A stretch of DNA of 64,000 nucleotides. Source: Olivibacter sitiensis DSM 17696 (GTDB lineage: Bacteria; Bacteroidota; Bacteroidia; Sphingobacteriales; Sphingobacteriaceae). Below are positions 17,607-28,515 of this stretch, one piece after another. Below the pieces are notes generated by a model that saw only the letters and a program-made list of their open reading frames with translations, searched no databases and was not told the DNA's origin. How positions within the stretch are numbered: position 1 is the stretch's first letter; each line of letters begins with the position of its first letter. The translations under genes and the position numbers were made by a program. The DNA lies in contig NZ_ATZA01000016.1 of NCBI RefSeq assembly GCF_000427965.1, positions 38,533 to 102,532 of the forward strand, in the 5' to 3' direction.

Positions 17607-20303
17607 TTATTTTACCCTAATAATGCGCAGTTGATCCAACGTAGCTTCATTTGTTTCTATGTTCATATTCCTATTGGCAGGCTCCTCATAATTTATTTTA
17701 AACACCTGCTCACCTGCCGGCAAGTCCACCAGTATCCGGTTGGAAAAACCCCAATTGGACCATTCGTCCTTACCCCTTTGTGGCATCACCACCGTACCTA
17801 AAAACTCGTCTCCATTACGAAGGGTACGAATAGCACATTTATTGTCCGTATTAATTGGCCCCTCACCATTTGCATAGCGTATATCGATAACGTAACGCCC
17901 TTCACGCGGAATGGTAACTGGAACAGCGATTTGCTTATTCTCGGAGGTGCTTGTTTTCACATATCCCTTCCCCATATATCCCTTATTGGCATCAAGCCGT
18001 CCAGGGGCGTAGTCCTCTATCTCTTTTACGATTTCCAGACCTTTTGAATAGACTACGTAAGGAGCGCTAGCAAAGGATTCTAGACCTTGTTGACTTACGG
18101 CTATCACTTGATATTCGGCGTAATCTGTCTGGGTAATAGGTACCTGAAAATCTTTCACTATGGTACTTATTTTGCCATTTTTCAACACTTTATAGCTTTC
18201 GGCCCCCTCTACGGGACTCCATTGGATACGGCCATTTTCATATCTTACCATTGGAGTGGCAGGTGAGGTGAGATCTTCCAGGAGATTGACGTTCGTTTCA
18301 TCAAATTCGGTATCGCTCAAGACAATTTCCAATTCATGCTCGCCTTGAATATTAGCTGGCACCAGCGCTTCTTCCAGTGATTTCCCATCCAGGGAAATAG
18401 ACTTGATCTTATTGCCATAACCATTTAAGGTAATATTCAGCGTGGCATTTCTATAAGGAAAGCCAGACAAGATGCGTTCTCCACGAAGCGCTTTGGGCAC
18501 AAAAGGGCTAAATGCCAATCCATCTTCTTGAAATTGCATTCCAAATAGCACCTTATATACCATAGCTAGGTTTCCCGAAAGGCTCCAAAGCATCTCGTCG
18601 CTATTGACTTGTGTGAGGCTATAGTCTCCATTCTTCGCAGAAAAGTTTTCCTTATTGGTCAGGAACAGCGCCGCTGGTCGCATGATGGCCGCAATGCTAG
18701 CCAGCACATTGGTTTCATGCCCTGCCTTGGCGGCCGCAAGCCCCCAATAGGCTTGTACAAATGGCCATATGGCATCATTGTGGTATGGCGGAATAAGCGC
18801 TATTTGTGGAAAAAAACAAGGTGTTCCATAAGCTACAGAAGGAACATAGCGCATGATGCTTGCTGTTTGCTCTTCATCGGCAACATCAAAAAGTATGCTC
18901 AAAGCCTCGCCCAAGGTTTCTGATTTGACGGATTTGGACAGATAAGTACGTCCGTACAGGTACTGTGAAAAATAGCCCTTGTCTGCAAGCCACAGATGCT
19001 TATTCACCCCCTCTTTGATTGCCTCAGCCTGATTGGCGTAGACAGCCCCTTCTTCTGTTCTGCCGAGTAACCTAGCCATATGGGACAGCACTTTATTTGC
19101 TTGGTAATGGACCATATTAGTCCCTAAGTTTTCCGACTGGTAAATATCTACCGATTGCATCCACCTCGGATAGCTTTGTTCACGCCAATCTAAAAAAGAA
19201 GATTCGCCCTTCACCAAGCCCGTTTGCCTATTATATGCATTTACCTTGTCGTCGTCGATAGAATTTTTTATGATGTCATAGCTGTCCTCAAGCCATTGGC
19301 GATCTCCCGTAACCAGGTACAATTCCCATGCAGCAACCGCCCATATCACCCTATCGGTAGAGACAGGATAAGATCCACCTGTACCCGTATCTTGAATGAT
19401 GCGCTTGTTTCGGACTTTTCGCAAGAGGCTGGCCTTGGCAACATCCGGCTTAATGGAAGCAATGGCCAAAATGATGGAATAGCTGACATCCCTAGTCCAT
19501 ACACCTCCCCATTCCTTGCCGGTCCTAAAGGTGCCATCATCCTCTATATCGCGAAGCATTTCTTCCAATGAAAGGTTATACAAAGCATTATGCAAGACGT
19601 AATTCGATTCGTATGCGGGCAGTTCACTTATATCGGCTTTCAACTCCCAACGTCGCTCCCCCTCCCTCAGGGGTTGCTGTTTTAGCCTCAAATCAATTTC
19701 ATAGATATGATCGCCATCGTCATCATGAAGTTTCAGTTCTTCGTGCCCAACCAAGTTGTCAAAGTCCCATATCAAGGGAGCGGTGTTTCCAGCTATGTAT
19801 ACGCCATTGAAATCTTCCTTATATATCTTCCTTCCTGAATAAGTGGTAAAAAAACCTTGCTCCTCCCATTCTTTAAAGACAGGGCGCATATCCAAACGCA
19901 CGCGAAAGTGCTCATCATCAGATAAAAACACATTTTCGGGAACTTCCGTCTCATCATTATATTGCTTGCCAAAGGTGATAAGGGGAATCTCATACTGCTT
20001 ACCTGGCAGAAGGACTATGTTGTGGTCTTGTCCACTTGGCATTTCATTGTCCTGCCCATTGATGCTGAACTTGAAAACTATATTGGGGCTTTGATAGCCT
20101 GCGGCGAGACTATGATAATTGGAGACTATTTCCTTAGCCGAGTTTGCTTTCGCCTCAAAAGCCCCTTGTATTACCCTATCATGATAAATCCGATAATCGC
20201 CAGCTGCATAGATCACCTCTTTGTTAAAATCTTTTTTACACGAAACGATTGTTGTACACACTATTGAAGATAACACTAAAATTAAATACGGAAAGGACTT
20301 CAT
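17607..20303 (-). CDS. Lipoprotein glycosidase-like protein with (alpha/alpha)6 barrel
   Basis: The 898-residue exported lipoprotein has a lipobox at TTIVSC (Cys22). After N-terminal beta-rich domains, residues about 250-600 form a six-hairpin barrel as in GH63/GH37/amylo-glucosidase-type enzymes. Visible signatures are GVWTRDVSYSIILA, TGGSYPVSTDRVIWAVAAWEL, SSFLDWREQSYP and YHNDAIWPFVQAYWGLA, each with carboxylates that could be catalytic. The C-terminus has a fibronectin-like piece (about 690-755) and a carbohydrate-binding-like beta domain (about 765-898). No SusC/SusD pair is nearby, so it is an orphan, not part of a polysaccharide utilisation locus. The substrate is unknown. TACATTTG (minus, 20376-20369) is a possible -7 box. 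Confidence 0.75.
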   Translation of the reverse strand: MKSFPYLILVLSSIVCTTIVSCKKDFNKEVIYAAGDYRIYHDRVIQGAFEAKANSAKEIVSNYHSLAAGYQSPNIVFKFSINGQDNEMPSGQDHNIVLLPGKQYEIPLITFGKQYNDETEVPENVFLSDDEHFRVRLDMRPVFKEWEEQGFFTTYSGRKIYKEDFNGVYIAGNTAPLIWDFDNLVGHEELKLHDDDGDHIYEIDLRLKQQPLREGERRWELKADISELPAYESNYVLHNALYNLSLEEMLRDIEDDGTFRTGKEWGGVWTRDVSYSIILAIASIKPDVAKASLLRKVRNKRIIQDTGTGGSYPVSTDRVIWAVAAWELYLVTGDRQWLEDSYDIIKNSIDDDKVNAYNRQTGLVKGESSFLDWREQSYPRWMQSVDIYQSENLGTNMVHYQANKVLSHMARLLGRTEEGAVYANQAEAIKEGVNKHLWLADKGYFSQYLYGRTYLSKSVKSETLGEALSILFDVADEEQTASIMRYVPSVAYGTPCFFPQIALIPPYHNDAIWPFVQAYWGLAAAKAGHETNVLASIAAIMRPAALFLTNKENFSAKNGDYSLTQVNSDEMLWSLSGNLAMVYKVLFGMQFQEDGLAFSPFVPKALRGERILSGFPYRNATLNITLNGYGNKIKSISLDGKSLEEALVPANIQGEHELEIVLSDTEFDETNVNLLEDLTSPATPMVRYENGRIQWSPVEGAESYKVLKNGKISTIVKDFQVPITQTDYAEYQVIAVSQQGLESFASAPYVVYSKGLEIVKEIEDYAPGRLDANKGYMGKGYVKTSTSENKQIAVPVTIPREGRYVIDIRYANGEGPINTDNKCAIRTLRNGDEFLGTVVMPQRGKDEWSNWGFSNRILVDLPAGEQVFKINYEEPANRNMNIETNEATLDQLRIIRVK

Positions 20304-20421
20304 ATAAAAATGAAATTTTTACTTTAGAGAAATATTAAGGGCAAGGAACTATATTGCCCATGATGTCGCAAATGTAAGCAAAAACTTCATTAATGCGTTT
20401 TTATAAGTGATATTAATATAC

Positions 20422-21615
20422 ATGAGCCACCCTTTTATATATATGGACAACTGCGCCACAACAAAGTTGGCGACAGAAGCATTTACCAGTATGTTGCCCT
20501 TTATGGAAAGCAATTATGGCAATGCTTCCAGCACGGCACACAAGGCGGGAAGAATAGCTGCCGAGGCCGTTTTTACTGCACGCGAGCAGGTAGCTGCCCT
20601 CATACATGCTCATCCAAAGGAAATCACTTTCACTTCGGGTGCTACAGAATCAAACAATATGGCCATCAAGTCTATATACGAACATTACAGCTCCCTGGGC
20701 AACCATATTATCACGTGCAAAACCGAGCATCCGGCCGTACTGGAGGTCTGTAGATACTTAGAAAGCAAGGGAGCACGTGTGACCTATTTAGATGTAGATG
20801 CTTACGGTCATATAGATCTATCCATACTGGAAGAATCCATTAGTCGAGAGACCATCCTCATAGCCCTTATGGCGGCCAACAATGAAACAGGAGTCACCCA
20901 CCCAGTTCAGGAAATAGGCGCAATAGCTCAAAAGAAAAATGTCTTATTCTTCTGTGATGCCACTCAGGCTGTTGGCATATTGGATATTGATCCAAATCGA
21001 GACGGTATAGACATATTGTCGCTGAGTGCCCATAAGTTCTATGGGCCAAAAGGCATTGGTGCTATCTATATAAAACGGAAACCGAGGCAGCCCATACAAA
21101 TACACAGCATCATCCATGGTGGAAAACAAGAAAATGGGCTAAGGGGCGGCACATTGAATGTTCCGGCAATCGTGGGCATGGGTACGGCCGCCGAATTGGC
21201 ACATCGACAGAAAAAAGGTGATCTAATTAGACTAAGCGCACTTAGGGATCAGTTGGAACAGTCCATTCTACAGTTGGAAGCCACCGAGCTAAATGGAAAA
21301 ACCCCGTATCGGCTACCACATGTATCTAATATCTGTTTCCGGCATATTAGGGGCAGTGAAATCATGACACAATTGCCCAATATCGCCTTGTCTTCAGGCT
21401 CGGCTTGTGCTACAGGATCACTGGAACCTTCGCATGTGCTGCTATCGATGGGACTAAGTACAGACGATGTGCATTCTTCGCTTCGCTTCAGCCTAGGCAG
21501 ATACACCACGGAAAAGGAAATACACCAAACCATTGACCAAGTAAAGAATGCTGTAGATCAAATTCGGGAAAAATCGCCCATCTGGCAGCTATTTAAAGCA
21601 GGTTTATTGAACTGA
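20422..21615 (+). CDS. Cysteine desulfurase (NifS/IscS family)
   Basis: This PLP enzyme removes sulfur from cysteine for Fe-S cluster and thio-cofactor synthesis. It starts at ATG 20422 (MSHPFIYMDNCATT); an in-frame GTG at 20407 is less likely. Motifs seen are SAHKFYGPKGIG with the PLP lysine, MAANNETG, CDATQAVG with the cofactor aspartate, and SSGSACATGSLEPSH with the catalytic cysteine in the loop. Its nearest relatives are NifS/IscS rather than SufS. An A-type carrier follows 155 nt downstream, supporting a role in Fe-S assembly. No IscU or SufBCD is in the window. Confidence 0.92.
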   Translation: MSHPFIYMDNCATTKLATEAFTSMLPFMESNYGNASSTAHKAGRIAAEAVFTAREQVAALIHAHPKEITFTSGATESNNMAIKSIYEHYSSLGNHIITCKTEHPAVLEVCRYLESKGARVTYLDVDAYGHIDLSILEESISRETILIALMAANNETGVTHPVQEIGAIAQKKNVLFFCDATQAVGILDIDPNRDGIDILSLSAHKFYGPKGIGAIYIKRKPRQPIQIHSIIHGGKQENGLRGGTLNVPAIVGMGTAAELAHRQKKGDLIRLSALRDQLEQSILQLEATELNGKTPYRLPHVSNICFRHIRGSEIMTQLPNIALSSGSACATGSLEPSHVLLSMGLSTDDVHSSLRFSLGRYTTEKEIHQTIDQVKNAVDQIREKSPIWQLFKAGLLN

Positions 21616-21690
21616 AAACTTTATGTCAAGGCAAATCCTGAAAGGCACCAGGACAACCATATCCCAAAACCAATTAAGTCTTCAGCAGGT

Positions 21691-21724
21691 CAAAAAAAAA
21701 GGTAAGTGAATATCCTTTTTTTTC
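21691..21724 (+). terminator. Terminator-like A-tract/T-tract hairpin
   Basis: Nine A plus GG at 21692-21702 face CC plus nine T at 21715-21724 across a short loop. The stem is mostly A-T, so it is weak, but the T-run is long. It lies between the cysteine desulfurase and the A-type carrier genes and could terminate or attenuate the first. Confidence 0.4.
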
Positions 21725-21770
21725 TTATATACAAAATGACGATATTTGAAGTATTCTAATCGTCAGAAAC

Positions 21771-22097
21771 ATGATCAATGTCACAGAAAAAGCAAAAGAC
21801 CAAATCCAGAACATCTGGAAAGAAGAGGGTTATGACAGTTCTTACTTCGTTCGCGTAGGTGTAGAAAGTGGCGGATGCTCCGGCCTCACTTATAAATTGG
21901 ACTTCGACAACACGGAAAAGCAAGGTGATCAAACATTTGAAGACAAAGGCGTTAAACTGGTGCTTGACATCAAGTCGTTCTTATATCTCGCAGGAACTAC
22001 CTTGGATTACTCCGATGGCTTAGCGGGAAAAGGCTTCAATTTCATCAATCCCAATGCCTCTAGGACTTGTGCTTGTGGCGAAAGTTTCTCCTTGTAA
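21771..22097 (+). CDS. A-type iron-sulfur carrier protein (HesB/IscA/SufA/ErpA)
   Basis: The 108-residue protein is an A-type carrier that accepts and delivers Fe-S clusters or iron. The three conserved cysteines are present: one in SGGCSGLTY (about residue 36) and two in RTCACGESF (about 101 and 103). The overall length and the FxxxKGVKLVLDIKSFLYLAGT core are typical. Upstream is a cysteine desulfurase and downstream (30 nt) a class A hydrolase. Which of IscA, SufA or ErpA it equals cannot be told from sequence alone. Confidence 0.93.
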   Translation: MINVTEKAKDQIQNIWKEEGYDSSYFVRVGVESGGCSGLTYKLDFDNTEKQGDQTFEDKGVKLVLDIKSFLYLAGTTLDYSDGLAGKGFNFINPNASRTCACGESFSL

Positions 22098-22127
22098 AAA
22101 CGCATTAGATTAAACTCGATTCTTGCA

Positions 22128-23078
22128 ATGCGCGTAAAAAATATTTCTTATTTTTTTCTGACAGCCTGCTTGCTTTTGTGTATTCATAAAAGTTCAAACG
22201 CCCAAGTAGCTAAAAAGGATAAAAAACTACAATCAAAACTAGAACAACTCTGCGAGGGATATGAAGGCACCGTGGGCATTTATGTGTACAACCTGAAGAC
22301 AGGAAAAGAAGCTGCTATTAACGCAGACACGATATTTCCTACTGCCAGTATTGTTAAGGTGCCGATTTTGGTTGGCTTGTTCGACAAAATAGCCAAGGGC
22401 GATCTGTCATACCACCAGCCCCTTCTGTACCGAGACTCTATAAAATATGGTGGTTCTGGCCTCATGCAGTTTTTCCAAGACAGTGTGAAAACGGATTTAA
22501 GCACCTTGGCCGCGCTGATGATCAGTTATAGCGACAACACAACATCACTCTGGTGCCAAGCATTGGCGGGCGGTGGTGCGACCATCAATGCGCTCATGGA
22601 AAGCTACGGGCTGCAAGCAACCCGCGTAAACTCACGAACCAGCGGCAGGGAAGATATATGGAAAATTTACGGTTGGGGACAAACTAGCCCTCGGGAAATG
22701 GCTCAATTGCTGGTGAAAATTCGCAAGGGAGAAATCATAGACCAAGCCGCTTGCGAACGCATGTATCGCCTCATGAGCCACATCTATTATGATGATTATG
22801 CCTTATCACAAATCCCTCCATATATACAGACCGCAAGCAAACAAGGTATGGTCAACGACTCCAGATCAGAACTTGTCATGGTAAACGCGCCTCATGGTGA
22901 TTATGTCTTTTACATAGCCACCAAGGACAATAAGGATAAAAGCTGGAAATATGACAATGCAGCTTGGCAATTGACGCGTAACCTATCGGCTTTGTTGTGG
23001 CAATATTTTGAACCCTCATCCAGATGGCGGGCGCCAGACGACTATAGCAAAAAGTATATTGAAGGACTTGCCTACTAA
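22128..23078 (+). CDS. Class A beta-lactamase-related serine hydrolase
   Basis: The 316-residue exported protein (signal peptide to ...HKSSNA, about 25) has the penicilloyl-serine hydrolase motifs: SxxK in TASIVKVP, SDN in SYSDNTTS, and a KTG-like K-Q-G in TASKQGMV. No clear ExxxN motif (Glu166 region) of true class A beta-lactamases is visible, so deacylation may be slow. It could be a peptidoglycan or ester hydrolase rather than a resistance enzyme. The last 4 nt overlap the convergent cobalamin adenosyltransferase gene. Confidence 0.85.
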   Translation: MRVKNISYFFLTACLLLCIHKSSNAQVAKKDKKLQSKLEQLCEGYEGTVGIYVYNLKTGKEAAINADTIFPTASIVKVPILVGLFDKIAKGDLSYHQPLLYRDSIKYGGSGLMQFFQDSVKTDLSTLAALMISYSDNTTSLWCQALAGGGATINALMESYGLQATRVNSRTSGREDIWKIYGWGQTSPREMAQLLVKIRKGEIIDQAACERMYRLMSHIYYDDYALSQIPPYIQTASKQGMVNDSRSELVMVNAPHGDYVFYIATKDNKDKSWKYDNAAWQLTRNLSALLWQYFEPSSRWRAPDDYSKKYIEGLAY

Positions 23079-23626
23079 GGTTTTCTAGGTATCCAAAGAG
23101 TTTCTTCAACCCCACTATCCTGTGCCATCTTTCTTGCCAGCACGAACAGGTAGTCACTCAGGCGATTAAGGTATTGAATGATTTCTGGATGTACAGGTTC
23201 ATCTTCACTGAGATGAACAACCAGTCGCTCCGCCCTTCGGCAAATACAACGCGCTATATGGCAAACAGAAATTGTGGCTGAGCCGCCCGGCAATATGAAA
23301 CTCTTCAATGGGGCAAGATGGCTGTCCATTTCGTCTATTGCTTGTTCCAAAGCCAAAATATCGGCATCCTGAATTTGGTATAACTGCAATTTGGAACGCG
23401 AGGCATCAAAGGCAAGTAGCGCCCCTATATCGAACAGTATCTGTTGAATCTGGATCAGTGTTCCGTCTATGTGGGCATCTGGCTTGTAACTGCGCAAAAA
23501 GCCGATATAGGAGTTCAGTTCGTCTAAGGTGCCATAGCTTTCGATACGGGTATGGGATTTAGATACCCTTGTGCCCCCTATCAGGGAGGTAGTGCCGTCA
23601 TCGCCTGTTTTTGTATAGATTTTCAT
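23075..23626 (-). CDS. Cob(I)alamin adenosyltransferase, PduO type
   Basis: The 183-residue enzyme transfers the adenosyl group of ATP to cob(I)alamin or corrinoid, making adenosylcobalamin. The family start MKIYTKTGDDGTTSLIGG (ATP-binding loop) is intact, followed by RIESYGTLDELNSYIG and the later RxxCRRAERLVVHL helix with the conserved Arg-rich motif. It is a trimeric cytosolic helix bundle in relatives. No other B12 gene is in the window, so it probably serves salvage or use of imported cobalamin. Confidence 0.93.
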   Translation of the reverse strand: MKIYTKTGDDGTTSLIGGTRVSKSHTRIESYGTLDELNSYIGFLRSYKPDAHIDGTLIQIQQILFDIGALLAFDASRSKLQLYQIQDADILALEQAIDEMDSHLAPLKSFILPGGSATISVCHIARCICRRAERLVVHLSEDEPVHPEIIQYLNRLSDYLFVLARKMAQDSGVEETLWIPRKP

Positions 23627-23639
23627 TGAGAAATAAAAA

Positions 23640-23790
23640 GTAAAAATGAAAAAGTAAAACCCAATGACAAATCACAATGCCCAGCCAGCTTTCAGAACTT
23701 CTTTCTGCCAAGGGCGAATTAGATTCCTCAACTACGCTCGGAATGACGAATGGCCTGCTGACTGATAAACCGACCCACCAATGACCAAAA
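23640..23790. repeat. Degenerate intergenic repeat of the ...CGGAATGACG type
   Basis: The gap between two minus-strand genes holds low-complexity words (AATGACAAATCACAATG and CAATGACCAAAAACTAATG) and, at about 23711-23746, GAATTAGATTCCTC-AACTACGC-TCGGAATGACG. That stretch resembles one arm of the hairpin repeats at 32778-33584 and 41278-41358 (compare CGCAATGACG). It is probably a decayed copy of a dispersed element. Confidence 0.45.
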
Positions 23791-23802
23791 ACTAATGATT
23801 AA

Positions 23803-24561
23803 TCAAATCCCTTCCCAGTCTGTACCTTTCGCTTTCAAGGCATCCAACCTTGGCGACACACGCTTAATATCGGTGTTTGGGTAGTCATCCTCTATCAATC
23901 CATCGCGCATACGTACTATACGATGGGCATGCTGTGCTATATCTTCTTCGTGAGTTACTAAGATTATGGTATTCCCTTTCGAATGAATCTCCTCCAGTAA
24001 GCCCATGATCTCTATAGATGTTTTGGTGTCCAGATTTCCCGTTGGCTCATCGGCCAATATGATAGAAGGATCATTGATGAGCGCCCTGGCCACCGCCACA
24101 CGTTGTCGCTGACCTCCTGAAAGTTCATTTGGTTTATGCTCCATCCTATTAGCCAGATTGACGCTTTCCAGTGCTTTTTTCGCTTTTTCCTCCCGCCTGG
24201 CCTTACTGTAACCCGCATATATAAGCGGCAACGCCACATTGTCCAGAGCAGTAGATCGAGGCAGCAGGTTAAATGTCTGAAAGACAAAGCCAATTTCCTT
24301 ATTGCGTACCTCGGCCAGTTCATCATCACTCATTTCACTTACATGGATACCATTTAGGATATACTCGCCCCGCGTAGGCGTGTCTAAACATCCCAAGATG
24401 TTCATCAGGGTGGATTTCCCAGATCCAGAGGGGCCCATTAACGCTACGAACTCACCCTTGTTTACTTGTAGTGAAACAGATTTCAGCGCATGTACCACTT
24501 CGGTGCCTATGACATATTTCCGTCCAATATCCTTGATGTCTATGAGTGCCTTTTCAGCCAT
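23803..24561 (-). CDS. ABC transporter ATP-binding protein (MacB/LolD type)
   Basis: The 252-residue ATPase has Walker [10 protein letters not shown] (about residues 43-51), Q-loop [10 protein letters not shown], signature [15 protein letters not shown], Walker [13 protein letters not shown] and the H-loop THE. The close match to the MacB/LolD/FtsE group implies pairing with FtsX-like permeases in export, lipoprotein release or envelope work. No permease is adjacent: the neighbour 27 nt upstream is plsC. It may serve one of the orphan permeases at 45.4-50.3 kb; this is inference. Confidence 0.92.
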   Translation of the reverse strand: MAEKALIDIKDIGRKYVIGTEVVHALKSVSLQVNKGEFVALMGPSGSGKSTLMNILGCLDTPTRGEYILNGIHVSEMSDDELAEVRNKEIGFVFQTFNLLPRSTALDNVALPLIYAGYSKARREEKAKKALESVNLANRMEHKPNELSGGQRQRVAVARALINDPSIILADEPTGNLDTKTSIEIMGLLEEIHSKGNTIILVTHEEDIAQHAHRIVRMRDGLIEDDYPNTDIKRVSPRLDALKAKGTDWEGI

Positions 24562-24588
24562 GTCGTTTTTATGTATTTGACGGTTTCC

Positions 24589-25347
24589 TTAGGCTAATGT
24601 TACATGTTCACGAAACATAATTATCCGTTCTTGCATGCGAGAGAAAACCAAGGCTTTAAAGGACTCCTCATCCTGCATGGTCAATCCAGACGTAGGAATG
24701 GGATCGAGCACCTCCACATGGCAAACACCTGGTCGGGTTCCCAATTGCGCATCGTCCCAACATAACTCCCACAAATCGTGTATCACTATCGGCACAACTG
24801 GCACCTGGCTCTCTATAGCCATTTTAAAGGTGCCATTCTTGAAAGCCTGTAATATGGGGGGATAATTTTCCGTGGCAATGCCGCCTTCTGGAAAGACGAC
24901 CAAGCTGCGTCCCTCCCGCAAGAGCTCCTGGCACTTTTTGTAAGCTCTATAGGATGACAACTTGCTAGATCTATTGACCGGTATATCTACGGAACGGAAA
25001 AACATGGAAGTGAATGGATTATGCAGCAAAGAGTCTTTCCCTAAAAAAGAGAATGGTTGCTCAATACAATGTTCCATAGCGAATATATCCATGATGGAAC
25101 TATGATTGGCACAAAAAATATAATTGCTACTTTCCCAATCTATTTCTTGCAGGTAATGTACGTCAAAGTGTATTCCCGACAAAAAACTAACGCTCTTCAA
25201 TATCCACTTTCTAATGGAAGTAATGGCGACATAATGTTTTTGCGGATGCTTGATCAAAAAGTACAATATGGGAAAAAAGGGTAAGCAGCATAGCGCTGTG
25301 ACCAACAACACATATATCTTATGGACATGTCTTAATAAACGCATCAT
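24589..25347 (-). CDS. 1-acyl-sn-glycerol-3-phosphate acyltransferase (PlsC family)
   Basis: PlsC-family enzymes acylate lysophosphatidate in the inner membrane to give phosphatidate. The 252-residue protein has an N-terminal hydrophobic segment (about 10-34), the catalytic NHSSIMD (H-x4-D, about residues 82-88), the FFRSVDIPVNR substrate block, and FPEGG (about 149-153) with VPIVIHD after it. It sits 33 nt after the helicase gene and 27 nt before the ABC ATPase gene, so all three are likely one operon. Acylation of another lipid acceptor, such as an ornithine lipid, is possible. Confidence 0.9.
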   Translation of the reverse strand: MMRLLRHVHKIYVLLVTALCCLPFFPILYFLIKHPQKHYVAITSIRKWILKSVSFLSGIHFDVHYLQEIDWESSNYIFCANHSSIMDIFAMEHCIEQPFSFLGKDSLLHNPFTSMFFRSVDIPVNRSSKLSSYRAYKKCQELLREGRSLVVFPEGGIATENYPPILQAFKNGTFKMAIESQVPVVPIVIHDLWELCWDDAQLGTRPGVCHVEVLDPIPTSGLTMQDEESFKALVFSRMQERIIMFREHVTLA

Positions 25348-25380
25348 GTCATTAGTCTCTAGGCTTTCAGCTTTAGTCTT

Positions 25381-26634
25381 TTACGAAGCTTTTACATCCC
25401 CTCCTCTATTGGCATTTCTATTTCCCAATTTTCTTCGTGCTCCGTTTTTTTTCTTTTTTCGTTGTGTGTCATTTGACTTTCTAAGCGGTGCTCCTTTGGG
25501 AGCTGGTCCCAGCTCTTCTGGCACTGGCGCTTCATCCACCTCTCTGCCCATGAGTCGTTCTATCCCCTTAAATCTGCCATAGTCGCGATTATTGACCAGA
25601 GTAATGGCCGTTCCAGTTTTTTCTGCCCTTGCCGTCCTTCCTATGCGGTGTATGTAATCTTCGGGATCTGGAGGTACGTCATAATTAATTACCAAATCTA
25701 TTCCGTCTATATCGATTCCACGCGATAATACATCTGTACCTACTAATATGTTCAGTTTTCTGTTTTTGAAACGCAATAAAAGCTGCTCACGCTCCTCCTG
25801 CCCCAAGTCAGAATGGAATGCCTTACTTGAAAAACCATTTTTTTGCATTTCCTTGTCCAGGTTCTTGACACTCTCCTTGGTGGATGCAAAAATAATGACG
25901 CTCTTGTAATCTCCTTGATTCAGGATGTCCTTTACGACACCTATCTTTTGTTCATCGTACACTCTGTACTGTAGCTGCAATATTTTCTCCGCAGGCTGCG
26001 ATATCGCAATATTAACTTCCTTCGGTTTGCTCAGTAATACACCAGCAAATTGCCTTATCTTTGGAGGCATGGTAGCAGAGAACAAGAGGGTTTGCCGCTG
26101 CGTGGGAACGCTTCTGACTATTTTCATCAGGTCATCTTTGAAACCCATGTCCAACATCCTATCTGCTTCGTCTAACACCAAAAAGCGCAAGCCGCTCCAG
26201 TCGATGGCACTCGTATTCATATGTGCAAGCAACCTCCCAGGGGTAGCAATGACCAGATCCACTCCTTCTTTCAAAGATCGTCGCTGCTGCTCAAAGCCCA
26301 TCCCATCGCCACCGCCGTATATGGCTATTGAGCTTAAGCCAGTAAAATAGGCCAAGCCCTCTACCTGCTGATCTATTTGCATGGCTAATTCTCGCGTTGG
26401 AGCCAAAATCAATGCTGAAATAGGTGCTTTTTCATCAGATTTGCACAAGGCATCCAGTACAGGTAGTAGGTAGGAAGCGGTCTTGCCCGTGCCAGTCTGG
26501 GCACAGGCTATTAGGTCATTTCCTTCGGCTATCAAAGGAATGGTCTGTTCTTGGATGGGGGTAGCAGTTTTGAAGCCCATACTGTCTATGCCTTCAAACA
26601 GCCGCTCATCGAAGTTAAATTCGTTAAATGTCAA
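25381..26634 (-). CDS. DEAD-box RNA helicase (RhlE-like)
   Basis: This ATP-dependent RNA helicase is active in ribosome assembly or RNA decay in relatives. All motifs are present: Q-motif GFKTATPIQEQ, I AQTGTGKT, Ia PTRELA, Ib TPGRLL, II DEAD, III SAT, IV IIFAST, V GTDVLSRGID and VI HRIGRTAR. The C-terminal tail (about 375-417) is Lys/Arg/Asn-rich, suited to RNA contact. The start is uncertain: no ATG precedes the core. TTG at 26634 gives MTFNEFNFDERL, typical of relatives. A TTG at 26655 lies directly beside a likely -7 box (TAGGTTTG, minus 26664-26657) and would be too close to it. Confidence 0.93.
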   Translation of the reverse strand: MTFNEFNFDERLFEGIDSMGFKTATPIQEQTIPLIAEGNDLIACAQTGTGKTASYLLPVLDALCKSDEKAPISALILAPTRELAMQIDQQVEGLAYFTGLSSIAIYGGGDGMGFEQQRRSLKEGVDLVIATPGRLLAHMNTSAIDWSGLRFLVLDEADRMLDMGFKDDLMKIVRSVPTQRQTLLFSATMPPKIRQFAGVLLSKPKEVNIAISQPAEKILQLQYRVYDEQKIGVVKDILNQGDYKSVIIFASTKESVKNLDKEMQKNGFSSKAFHSDLGQEEREQLLLRFKNRKLNILVGTDVLSRGIDIDGIDLVINYDVPPDPEDYIHRIGRTARAEKTGTAITLVNNRDYGRFKGIERLMGREVDEAPVPEELGPAPKGAPLRKSNDTQRKKKKNGARRKLGNRNANRGGDVKAS

Positions 26635-26656
26635 TGTCTTTATTTTTTGTTGCAAA

Positions 26657-26664
26657 CAAACCTA
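26657..26664 (-). promoter_or_regulatory. -7 promoter box of the helicase gene
   Basis: CAAACCTA on the plus strand reads TAGGTTTG on the minus strand, matching TAnnTTTG. It lies 23 nt before the TTG at 26634 and only 2 nt before the TTG at 26655, which helps choose the start. Confidence 0.45.
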
Positions 26665-26680
26665 CGCAAATTTGCGCTGA

Positions 26681-28453
<1,773 letters not shown>

Positions 28454-28515
28454 AAAATTAAATATGCTCACCTGCTAAAGGTATGCAATAAAAAAAACAG
28501 TATAACGACATATAA

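Noticed and set aside
17607..20303. Polysaccharide utilisation locus
   Set aside because: There is no SusC/SusD pair, sulfatase or regulator near the glycosidase gene.
22128..23078. Antibiotic resistance beta-lactamase
   Set aside because: Core motifs alone do not show this; the deacylation glutamate is not evident and the context is Fe-S and B12 genes.
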